Below are positions 15,269 through 25,900 of a stretch of DNA of 59,507 nucleotides, piece by piece (position 1 is the first letter of the stretch; each line of letters begins with the position of its first letter). The notes below the pieces were generated by a model. That model made no database searches. It saw only the letters and a program-made list of their open reading frames with translations, and had not been told where the DNA came from. Made by a program: the position numbers and the translations under genes. This DNA is from a virus, in IMG/VR virus record IMGVR_UViG_3300025098_000043, positions 1-59,507 of that record. The stretch is one strand, 5' to 3'.

Positions 15269-15308
15269 CCGCCATGGGCTATGGTCTTCGGGCCATAGCC
15301 TTAGGCGG
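15269..15308 (+). terminator. Two-tier hairpin after the DUF932 pair
   Basis: Inner stem GGCTATGG/CCATAGCC (15277-15284, 15293-15300) and outer stem CCGCC/GGCGG (15269-15273, 15304-15308). No T-run follows. It is probably a weak terminator or an mRNA-end stabiliser. Confidence 0.55.
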
Positions 15309-15344
15309 TGTTGGAATGAACTAACACCTAGTAGAAATAAACCA

Positions 15345-15626
15345 ATGAAAGAAACTGATATGACAAATGATAATGCAGGCGTGCCTGTAATCCACATGAA
15401 CGGCTCGTCTAAGAATAGCCTCGTGAAAGAGTGGGTCGCCTTTAACAGTGCGTTAGAGGAAGCCTGTAACAAGTTCCCATTTGAGAGCTTCCACCCTCGT
15501 AACCATTACGTGAAGGAAGGAGACGGTGAGGGAGAAGCAGAGGCATACAAGGCTGAGATGTGTGAGCATCTCCACGCTTTGAAGCGGTGTGTCCAAGAAA
15601 ACGTGGCGGGAATTTGCAAACAATAG
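15345..15626 (+). CDS. Small conserved phage protein with an HMNGSS motif (93 aa)
   Basis: The segment VIHMNGSSKNSLVKEW followed by a helix and then PRNHYVKEGDGEGEAEAYKA and HLHALKR resembles a small phage family with IHLNGTS near the start and an NGRDYY-like middle, present in many tailed phages. Its function is not known to me. The leader is GAAATAAACCA. The next gene starts five bases after its stop. Confidence 0.6.
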   Translation: MKETDMTNDNAGVPVIHMNGSSKNSLVKEWVAFNSALEEACNKFPFESFHPRNHYVKEGDGEGEAEAYKAEMCEHLHALKRCVQENVAGICKQ

Positions 15627-15630
15627 ACCG

Positions 15631-15933
15631 ATGAAAGCAGACGAGAAAAGAATACTGGCCCTCGCAGAGGGGACACAATCGGATGACGTAAGGGAGAGTG
15701 ACATCCCCCTCGTTCGGGCAGGACTACTGAGCCTGACTAGTTGTTACGTTGAAGACGGCGGACTAAAACGTAACTGGATGTGGGTGGACCCCCACCCTGA
15801 TGCGCTCCGCTATATGAACAAGCACAAGCGACTGACTCCTGCCCACCGTAGGACGTTACGTGCTACCGTTAAAGGTAAGATCCGCCAGTGTGATGTGGAC
15901 TACGCCCGTCAATGTATTGAACCAAAGTATTAG
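15631..15933 (+). CDS. Unrecognised protein (100 aa)
   Basis: ATG at 15631 (MKADEKRILALA) lies five bases after the previous stop. A longer frame from 15589 would overlap the previous gene and is less likely. The product is a mixed, weakly basic protein with a C-terminal RQCDVDYARQCIEPKY. No motif was recognised. Confidence 0.55.
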   Translation: MKADEKRILALAEGTQSDDVRESDIPLVRAGLLSLTSCYVEDGGLKRNWMWVDPHPDALRYMNKHKRLTPAHRRTLRATVKGKIRQCDVDYARQCIEPKY

Positions 15934-15934
15934 T

Positions 15935-16324
15935 ATGGAACAGGAGACCAGTATGAAACTATGCTCCGGCTGTAAGCAGGAGCTGCTTGAGAGCGACTTC
16001 AACATGGACGCTTGCAAGCCAGACGGATTGCAGACGCAGTGCCGAGACTGTAAGCGTGCCGCCCAACGTAGAGACTACAAAAAAAAGAAAGGCATCTACG
16101 CTGACAGGATGCGAGAAACAAGGAAGACTAAACCTGAGCAGAAGAAAGCGCATGAAGCTGTCCGCCGTGCTATAAGGAAGGGAGTTCTTGTGAGACCTAA
16201 AGCTTGCACCAAGTGTGGGGGATCACACATGCGAATCGAAGCACACCACCACAAAGGTTATGCCGAAGAGAACCGCTTGGACGTTATCTTTTTATGCACC
16301 TCCTGCCACCGAGCAAGCGAGTAA
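15935..16324 (+). CDS. Zinc-ribbon / HNH-like protein
   Basis: This protein of 129 aa (123 aa if the second ATG at 15953, which has AGGAG seven bases before it, is used) has an N-terminal zinc knuckle (CSGCKQELLESDF, then CRDCKRAAQRRDY). A basic linker and a C-terminal CTKCG-x6-EAHHHKGY-x11-FLCTSCH complete it. This order is typical of small phage HNH endonucleases and their inactive relatives; the HH pair and the final Cys/His match the usual fold. It may be a homing endonuclease or packaging-associated nuclease. It has one of the few Shine-Dalgarno-like sequences in the window. Confidence 0.7.
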   Translation: MEQETSMKLCSGCKQELLESDFNMDACKPDGLQTQCRDCKRAAQRRDYKKKKGIYADRMRETRKTKPEQKKAHEAVRRAIRKGVLVRPKACTKCGGSHMRIEAHHHKGYAEENRLDVIFLCTSCHRASE

Positions 16325-16351
16325 ACATTTAACCAAAGAACAAATAAACCA

Positions 16352-16384
16352 ATGACAATCAAACAATACGTAGACTCACAGTAA
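16352..16384 (+). CDS. Very short reading frame with the standard leader (10 aa)
   Basis: MTIKQYVDSQ follows AACCAAAGAACAAATAAACCA, as good a leader as those of real genes here. It may be a remnant of a deleted gene or a small peptide. The next start is one base after its stop. Confidence 0.25.
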   Translation: MTIKQYVDSQ

Positions 16385-16385
16385 C

Positions 16386-16529
16386 ATGGACTACCTACAA
16401 ATAATCGGTATCATATTGTTGATGCCCTTAACCGTTGTGATCCTCTACTTGAATGCGATCAAGACTGAAGACCGCCGCTTCCGTAAGATGAAAGAACGTG
16501 CAGATAAGAAAGCTAAACTAAACAGATGA
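16386..16529 (+). CDS. Small membrane protein (47 aa)
   Basis: One N-terminal hydrophobic span (LQIIGIILLMPLTVVILYL) is followed by a basic tail (RRFRKMKERADKKAKLNR), so the C-terminus should be cytoplasmic. Its TGA overlaps the ATG of the DnaA-like gene. It resembles the 52-aa protein at 10692 in layout. Its function is unknown. Confidence 0.6.
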   Translation: MDYLQIIGIILLMPLTVVILYLNAIKTEDRRFRKMKERADKKAKLNR

Positions 16530-16942
16530 GCGAGAAGAAATATTCCAAAAAGTATCTTGATGCCCTCTTCGAGACTAAGATCAAGAGGCTCAAAGGTCAG
16601 CCGACTTACGTTCGTGATCACGTTAGGGCCATCCTAAGTGAGACAGCGAAAGAGTATAACCTGACGCACCCCATTGAGTTGTTTACTAACTCTAGGGACA
16701 TGATGTATGTTGCGCCTCGGCGGATCTCAGTCGCCTTAGTGAGAGATAAGCTGGGCTTTTCTTATACTACTCTGAGTAATCTAATCGGATACAAGAACCA
16801 CACGGCTGTGATACACGCCGTTAAAATAGTGCAAGAGGAAATACAGAACAGCCCCGCCTTGTGCAGGACTGTTCGTAATATCCTTGACCGTGTCGATAAG
16901 ATACAGGCTGAGGCTGAAGAGGATCAGTCGTCTAGTCTGTGA
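16526..16942 (+). CDS. Orphan DnaA domain IV-like DNA-binding protein
   Basis: Residues about 65-125 of this 138-aa protein follow DnaA domain IV: RRISVALVRDKLGFSYTTLS, then IGYKNHTAVIHAVKIVQEEI, equivalent to the GGRDHTTVLHA signature and following helix. The AAA+ part of DnaA is absent. The first 60 residues are basic and helical. It could bind DnaA-box-like sites in the phage or host origin. The ATG overlaps the preceding membrane-protein gene, and the last 19 bases overlap the end of the giant gene on the other strand. No clear DnaA box was found nearby by eye. Confidence 0.75.
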   Translation: MSEKKYSKKYLDALFETKIKRLKGQPTYVRDHVRAILSETAKEYNLTHPIELFTNSRDMMYVAPRRISVALVRDKLGFSYTTLSNLIGYKNHTAVIHAVKIVQEEIQNSPALCRTVRNILDRVDKIQAEAEEDQSSSL

Positions 16943-19900
16943 TACCTAGCCCTCTTGTTCTTCTCTTCTAGCATAGGAGAGATACGATCAGCTAGCCCCC
17001 TCTGTTGGAGTCCTTCAAGGAACCCGACATTGGGGGTTAGTCTATCTGATATGCCGACTCTAAGGAGTCTTGCTTTATCCTTCCCGATTCCCGCACCTTT
17101 CATCACGTTGAACTGTTCCCTGTCCTCGATGCCTAGACCTTTGAATCCTTGCATCACGGTATACATTTCCTTGTTCAATGTGATTAGATCATCTGCTTCA
17201 TCGTTGTAGATGTCGCGGATGTCATCTTCACTGATGGGCTGGTCGCTATACATGCGATACTTTTTAGACTTCACTTCATTCACCCGATCCTTGTGGTCTC
17301 GGATGAACCTACGGAACTGAGCTTCCTCATCCACATCGTGGATTCTGAATGGTAAAGTGCCATCGAAGAACTCACCAACAGGAGAGTCGCTAACCTTATC
17401 CCAGTCTGTCCCCATAGCTTTGTATGCGTCCCATGCATCACTAATCAGGCGGGGATTGTAAGCTGTGTCCACGACGTAGCCTAACCTCTTAGCGAACGCG
17501 ACAGAGAACCCGTCCACCTTGTCGATGGAGATCGGCCTGTCTGTCTTGGCATCTCGGTTATCCATTGCATCTTGAACAGCACCTGCAAGGATCTGTTCAT
17601 CGAGGTATTGGTCGAAGAAGGCTCCCTTCAGGAATGCCCCTACGGCACCGTCGATATTGCCTCTTGTTAGTTCCTGAACGCCGCGTGCAACTGGATCAGC
17701 CATGATGCTGAATGGGTTGACGTAAGTCAGGTCGATTGATTTTAGTTCGCCAAACCACCTAAAGAAGAAGAACGAATGCCCCCTCAAGTAGGATGGCATC
17801 GACTTCCTAAGTGCTTCGTCTTCATCGTTACCAATCCCCAGCACAAGCAGGGCGAGCGCAGAAGGTACTCCTAATGATAACCCACCTACCATTGATGTCA
17901 TGGCGATACGTCTCCGCTTACCTCTAGCTTTTATCAATGGGTTATCGCTAGCCATTTCTTCCTTCGCCAGCTCGTATGTATTGAACACGATACGCGGAAT
18001 TTCAGTTTTGAATCGGATGAACGGAGCAAAGAGCATACCGTAGCTAGACTTCGATAGCTTGCTAATGATCGGTGGGGCTTGGCTCAGTGACTGGGCAGTC
18101 CGCTTAACCTTGTCAGCTGCCATGCGCTTGAGTTGCTCGTCTGTTGCATCTTTAAATTTCTTCGACCCTTTACCAAATATTCTCGTGTCGGGATACTTCT
18201 CTCTAGCCTCCATCAGGACACCCAACTCGTGCTTGTAGTATTGGATTTTGTATACCCCATCTACGTTAGAGGACAATCTCATGAGTGCTTCCTCTAGTGA
18301 TTTAAAACCCTTACCAGTCTTGGCGATAGCCCCCTTGGCTCCTGATGCTTTATCGTCAGGAACCTTGTCGAGGATGTTGTTGAGCTTATCGAGGAAGGTT
18401 TCATTCTTACCGTCGAGTAACTCCTTGATCATACCAGCACGAAGCTCGTCACCAAATACACCTAAAGCTGTCATCTCAGTAAGCTCCGCGTCTATCTGGT
18501 CGGGATTCATTACACCAATAATAGACTTCCAAGAATCCGCCGCAGTCCTGCCCATTGTTGAGAGCGACACACCTTGAGCAGGTCCGAAGAACAATACGTT
18601 TCCTAAGATGTTACGGACGTAGAAACCAACGGAGCCGAGTGTCTTGAACAGCATCGACTTACCCGTTAGGTTCTGCATCACTTTAGCCATACCCTCTACG
18701 GTCTTACCAGCAGATGAGGAATCAATTCCTATCGGCGAAGGTGTGAGCATATCCCGCAAGTCTTTAACTGTATCAGCTGCGGCATACATACCAGCCAGTG
18801 GATCACCTTTGACTGCTGTCTTAGGATCAAGTAAGAGAACATAGTCTCCAAATTTAGCTGGGTCTGCGTCTCTCTTTTCTTTACTGACGATTGAATTACT
18901 TTCATCACCCCACTTAACAATGTTACTTCTGAACTTCTGTTGTGCCGCTAGTGTGGACACGGTAGCAAAGGTTCTAAGCAGGAGGTTGGTGGCTGGCTCT
19001 CCTTTAGTAGACTCTTCTAAACCATACTCACCCATAAGATTTCTAAGTGCAATCGGTAGATCCTTCCGGCGTGAAAGGTTCTTCATGATCTTCTTATAAG
19101 ACTTAGTGAGGGGAGTCCCACTTCCTTGGAGTCCAGTGTCATACTGTTGCACGAACACCCTCATGGCTTCAGTAGCTTCATCCTTTGAGAGTCCCATCTG
19201 GTTCGTGAAGTATTCGATAGCGAACTCACGAGCGGTCTGGAAGTCAGGATCTTCCAGAACCTTCTGAGCGTATGTCGGATCGTTGAAGATCTTATACTGT
19301 CTCGTAAGATAGATACCACCAGTCCTGTCAATTCTAGCCCTAAGCTCTTTCGATAGACCTGAACCGTCTTCAGTCATGATCTTCTGAATAGGTCGGATAA
19401 GTTCCTCACGCATCAGAGTGATCTTAGCAGCGAGGTCTGGAGATATTTTTCTGATATCATCCAGTGCTTTGTCAACGGCCTGTTGATGTTCTGCGATGGC
19501 TTTTGTCTCAGCCTTCACTTGCAGCCGATCTCTACGGTCTCTGGATTCTTGTTTCTGTTCTTCCTTTTGAGCGTCGGTGAGCGAGTCATCATTCTTTAAC
19601 TGCCTTACTGTAAGGCGATGTTCTTCCTCAATCTCTCTGTAGGATTTTTCTTTAACGAGGCTGACGGGAGAATAACCTTGAGCTAGATTAATCTTATCAC
19701 TCAACTCCTGAGTCATCTCACCGAAATCTCTTTCGATGATCTTGTTGAATTCCGTGTGGAATGTTTTCAAGACACGAGTTGATGCTCTCTCAAACTCAGC
19801 GCGCTGCTCCATGATCCTTCTGATAGGTAGGTCAACGTCACCTTTGAAGTTCCTAGCGAACCAAGTCTTTGGAGATTTGTAAGTCTTGAACTCCACCATC

Positions 19901-22900
19901 GAAAGCTCAAGCAGCTTTGGAATATTAGAGAAGTCTACATCACTTGCGGAGGATGCCCCGACTTTAGCTTGAAGAGCTACTCCTTCTGGCTGTCCTGAAC
20001 CGATGTCTCGCTTCAATATCTCATTGAACTTATTTAAAGATTCTTCAGGGTCGTCAGTGTTGAACTCCGTCGAAGGATCGTAATGAACATAACCGTTCTG
20101 GATGAGGATGACCTCATCGTGAATACGGATAAGCATCTCGTCTAAAACACCTGAGCCTTTCTCAGCTCTCCTGCGGTTTGCCAATCGAGCGAACATCGAC
20201 CTGAAGTATCGTGCAATTATTCTAAGGAGAGAGGGGTCAGACGACCAGAACTCAGCATCCTCTTCAGTTGTTGTTCCAGACAGCACACGCTCCGAGTTCA
20301 TACGGAGATACTCCTCAGCGAGTTGCCTCTTGATGAGGGCAACTTCCTCCACGTTATCGCTTTCGAGTTTCGCCTTCGCTTCTGCGATTGCCTCATCGGT
20401 TCTGAAGTATGTCTCAGCAATAGAGGCGTAGTCACTATCTGAGATGGACTCCTCTAGCTTAGTAATCTCTTCGACGGTAAGAGCGTTATAGGAAGCAGAG
20501 TGGATCGTCTCATGCAGTAGAAGTTTCTCTGCGTAGACCTTAGCTCCAATCATATCCATTCCTCTAGTCGCGACCTCAAAAGCTTCAAAGTCAAACTCAA
20601 CTATCTGTATCCCGTCCGAATTAAAATTGCCTTGGTTCAACCGAGCAATACCTCCTTCATCCATTAGACTAGATTCCTGTAGAGACAGACCTCTTGGAGT
20701 CCTACTCCGCAAGTGGGCTTCGACTTCCTCGATCTTACGCCTATTCTCAGACTCGAAAGTGACTGGCTCATCAGAGGCGGTATCTTCTACAGTATCATCA
20801 ACCGCTTCCTCAGATGTCATGCGGCTCTCCCGCTGCTCCTGTTGTTCGATGATCTTCTCTTGAACTTTCGTAATAACTCTTCCTGTATCTTCAGCAACTC
20901 GTGCGGCTTCTTGTGTAAGAGGAGGGCGTTGTGCTAAGGTAGAAGACTTGGTTAGGTCGATGACATCCTGTAGAGCCTTACCATATTCAACAGCTTCAGT
21001 CTTTGATACCTTACGCTTTCGGAACATGGACAAGATAGAATCAATGATCCTCTTGAAGAAACCACGTTGATCAGCAGGAGCTTCCAGTAACTTGATGCTA
21101 GCTTGAAGCTTAGGTGACAATAAGAACTTAGCTAAGAACTCGTCGAAATCTACGAAGGCGTCTTCAAGCATAGGATCTTTAATACCACTGGCGCGATACT
21201 GTTTCTCTGCCAGCTTGTAGATCCGGTTGAGTCTTTCGACAGCGGCGTTCTGTTGATCAGATCTCTGATCGGTATTTGATTTAGTTACGTCAGACAAGAA
21301 TGCGTGGACATATTCCTCAAGCAGGACGTTCTCAAGTCCGAGCTTGTTGCCTGTATCGATATTGATTGCTACCCGATGAGTCCCATCATTACGATAAGCA
21401 TACTGTCCGGCGTAGTCCTCTGGGCTATCTACAATGTAGAAGTCTACAGTGCTGATGAAAGACTCATCTTCTAAAAGAAGGTCAGCTACTAACTTATGTG
21501 ATGGGTTATCTGACTCAGCGGATATAGTCTTGAGTGCAGCGATAACTGTCTCAGGACTATTATGCTCAAGCCCAAGTCTTTCGATCTCCGCTAGGTTATC
21601 TGCTCGCATCAACTGGCGCTCCATCGGAGTCGCCGCTTGTGACGCTGAGTTCTGTGAAGCGTGGTTGTTAGCCCGACCAACAATCATCATAGCTTCATCA
21701 CTTAGCTCCGCCCTTTCTAGAGGATCGGTAGTGCTTTCAAGATCCTCAACGATTTCAATGAGCGACTCTCTATCTTCAGGACTAAGTTTATCTAAGGTAG
21801 TTCCATAGATCTTTCTCTCATTGTCCTTCCTCTCAGCTTCATCCACCCCTTTAGCAACCTCCGTCTCAATTCTAGACGAGACATTTTTCTTTTCGGCTTT
21901 ACTGGCATCAGGGTCGATAAGCTTGGACCGGAGATTACGAACTACTGTCTGGTCTTCGGGACTTAACTTGTAGAACTTCTTGTTACCTTTAATCAGGTCA
22001 ATAGCTTCTTTAGTTAGGCCATCTACCGGAACAGTCTTTCCTTCTAAGAAAGCTTTTCGGACTGCTTTTGCAGGAGCCGACTTAGCTAAAAGCTCCTGTG
22101 CTTTTTCAGGAAGGGCAAGAGCAAGGCGGACAAATTCGTCTTCCTTCGCTATGTCTCTTTTCGCGACTATGATCTTACCTCTATCTGTGAGTTTCTGTTT
22201 CTCTTCTCTAGACGTTACGAAATCGAAAAGAGATACATCACTAGGGACACCACTTATGCGAGCGTCTTCTCTTCTACGGAAGTTGGCGAAAGCAATAGTA
22301 TTGCTAGTGACATCGCCCTTAGTAATCAGCTTACCTGTATTAAGAACTTTAGCGTCAGGGTAATAAACTGTTTCTAAGAGATCTTTGAGCTTTTCCGCAG
22401 AGGGTAGTAAGCTCTGTTCAATCTGCCTTTTGAATTCTAGTGCGTCGAGAGCCATCGGGCTGTCATAACCAGCCTGTCTAATCTTATGAGCAATCGAATC
22501 AATAAGAAACTCTGTAGGCAAATTCGGGACTTCGTCTATAGCTTCTTGGCTACTGTTGTTGCCAATGTCTATGTAGAGCTGTTCTAATTGCTGCCGGACT
22601 TCTGGATTAACTTCAACCTCAGTGACCGCTGCCTCCACTGTGTCTTTGAAAACTTCTGACATAGCATCTGAATCGAAAGACAGAAGTTCAGGTTCTTCCG
22701 CGCCAAGTATGGCGTCTAATCCATCAAGTGATCCAGTCGATGGATCGTAGCCTGCTTCCGTTATCTCTTCCAAAGAAACAGCTTGACTCGCGACCCTAGC
22801 ACTATCTCGGCTGATGCTTTGGCCAATGTATCTATCAATCGATTGGCGGATGAGCGTCATGAAGTCAGGCATCGAGCCTGTCTTTATAAATGCTTGGTTG

Positions 22901-25900
22901 TTAACCACATCATTCTTTAGAAAGTTTTTGACGTTCTGCTCTGGAGCATAGGCGTTGAAGTCTTTAAGACCAAACCCAGCTAACATGTCGGACAGTGCCT
23001 CTATGCGATCTCCTTTTTTAACACTTTCATCGAAGTCCACCCTACTGAGCAGAGCCTTTACCCCACGACTTACTTGGGCGGGAGTTAGATCTTCGATTTT
23101 CTTACCTTTAGATTGTTTATCATTATCGGTTAAAATATCCTGACGTATCTTGAATAAGTTAAGTAGAAGTTCGTATTCGTTTTCAGCCTCATTAACTACT
23201 GACGGGATACTAAAGTTGGTCTCGATATCAAGGCGATCAAAAGAAGATCTCTTAGAAGAGTAAAGTAGTCCTCTAATTGTTTTTACCGCCCTATCCATAG
23301 CTTTGGCATCTTTTGACGGTGGTGTGACTTTTTTAACGAAAGCTGCGACAGGACTTATGGCGTCTGCAAACTTCTGCTGAGTCTTATCAGACGCGGTGAT
23401 TGGTTTCCCTGTTTGTCTGTCGGTTACAGAAACACCTAAAGGTAGGATAAACTTTTCATCCGGTCTGATAAACTTGATTTGAGACAGCCTTCTAGCCCTA
23501 TCAAAGTTGTATGCAAGCTCCGTGTATCGGATCTCTTTTAATAGAGAAACATTTTGAGATGGGTATTTTTTGTGGGGAGCTACAATCGTGTGTAGTTTCC
23601 CTGTCTTTACATCGAATCCATCTCTGAAAGAAGGGTTCAACAATACACTATCTCTATACTCTTTTGGTATAGTGATGGGTATGTTCCTCGACAACATCTC
23701 CAACATAGTAACAGGATCGTTGTTGAAGACCCCAGCTCCGTCTCTAGTTAGTAACCCTTTAACAGCCAATGATGATCTCTTTCCTGTTTTAGGATTATAG
23801 TGCATCACCTTTTTACTCTTAGTAGAGAATGTCTCAAGCGAAGCTTTTGCCTTATCAGTAGGTTCAAGGACGGGGAAGCGGTCGTAGATTTTTCTAGCTA
23901 GAGCCTCGGATACGTCGCGCCTGTTATGGTTTGAAAGGTCAACGCCATACGTAGATTGAGTAGCAAAGGACACTGGAAAACCTCGGACAACGAGATCGAG
24001 AACTTGATCAGCTACTTCCCGTTCATTTGTAGACAGAGTGATCTTACCATCTTCGTCGGTAACATCTTCTGTTTTGATGTTCTTCGACAAGAAAGCTTTC
24101 TCATTGTAGAAGTCTACCGAAGACTTAGATTCGGGAGTGGTGTAGAATGGATCTCTAGCCTTCCGAACCTTCCGGTTCTGTAACTTAATTTTCTTAGCAG
24201 CTTTCTTAGTTGTCTTCTTAGCTGCTTTCTTAGCTGTCGCTGTCTTTATAGCAGCTTTCTTAGCTATCGCTGTCTTTCTAGCAGCTTTCTTAGCAGCTTT
24301 CTTAGCAGCTTTCTTAGCAGCTTTCTTAGCTATCGCTGTATTTCTAGCTGCTTCCTTAGCTTCTTGCTCCTTAGCAGGTTTCTCTTCAGGAGTTGCCTGA
24401 GCCGCTTCGGCTTCAGCTTCGATTTGAGCTGACTCTGCCTTAGCTAAGGCAGCTTCAATTTTTCTAAGTTCCTGAGCCTCTATCTTAGTCAGCTCAGCCT
24501 CTCGCTGTTGTTGACCTTCCTGAACGATTCTTTCTTCTATCGAGGGATAATCAACAACTTCGTCCGCATAAAAATCATCATCAAGTTCTTCTAGAACTAT
24601 TGAGTTTTCTGCAGCTCGCTCGTTGATAACATTGTTGCTCTCTCTCTTTGTTTGATCAGGATCGCTTAGTGTTTCTTCTACAAACTTACTATCACCTTCC
24701 ACTTCAGGTGCAGCTTCTGTAACTTCGGGTGCAGCTTCTGTAACTTCGGGTGCAGCTTCTGTAACTTCGGGTGCAGCTTCTGTAACTTCAGGCGCAGCTT
24801 CTGTAACTTCAGGCGCAGCTTCTGTAACTTCAGGCGCAGCTTCTGTAACTTCAGGCGCAGCTTCTGTAACTTCAGGCGCAGCTTCTGTAACTTCAGGCGC
24901 AGCTACCATCTCACGCATAGGAGTCCTGAAAATCCTTTCAAGTACAGCCGCTGAAACGGGGCTATTATTATCCTTTAGGTTTTTCGACGCACTCTGGGCA
25001 ACGTCAGAAACCATCCTATCAACCTGTGATAAGTTGACTCCTCTCTTCTGACGCAAAGACCTACCAAAACGCTGGACAGCAGGCGCACCTGCTCCCAACG
25101 CTCCACCTAACACAGCTGCGTGGAACGTCTGTCCCAATCTTTCAAACATTGGAGTGTCCTGATCCAATGCGGCATCTTCGACGAACGAGTTTACAAACTC
25201 GTCTAGACCTTCTTCGACAGCTTCGTTACCAGCGTCACGCCCTATTGCTTTAACAACATCTGCCGCTCTGGATATATTTCGTCTAGACCTCTTTGTTATA
25301 GCCGCTGAAGCCATGCCCGCTTTCTTAGCAGACTCTGCGATGCTCTTTTTAAGAGCCGCTTTAACATTTGCATCAAGGTTAGTTTTGTTCGTGACGTTCG
25401 ACATCTTGCCGACCACTGAAGTCATATCGCGGAAAGTCATCCCGCGAAGCAGGGCGTCATCAAGACCGCCCCTGCCGAGTGCTGAGAATCCACCAGTAAT
25501 AATTCCGGTGATGGCTCCACTCATCATGCCTGCTCCTAAAGCTTTGTCGCGAATCTCTTCGTCTGACATATCTGTATCAGACCTAAGAGCATTGGTGATC
25601 GCCCCATAGGTAGCAGCACTTGATCGAGTTGCCGCCGGAATAGCAGCAGCACTTGAAATACCTGCTTTACGGACGATTTCGCTGTTGAATGTTTTCAAGA
25701 CATCCATCGTCAGGTCACCGTGGCCTTCTTTAACTGCGATGTTAATCGCGTCAGAGAGTTTACCTTGATACTTAGCTCCTTTGATTCTGAATACAGACCT
25801 TGGAACACTCTTAACTACGTGGTTGACGTAAGATTTAGTGACTGTCTTAGCCACTGCAACGGAACCAGACTTCGCTGCAACGTAAGCAGCTCCTCCTGTC

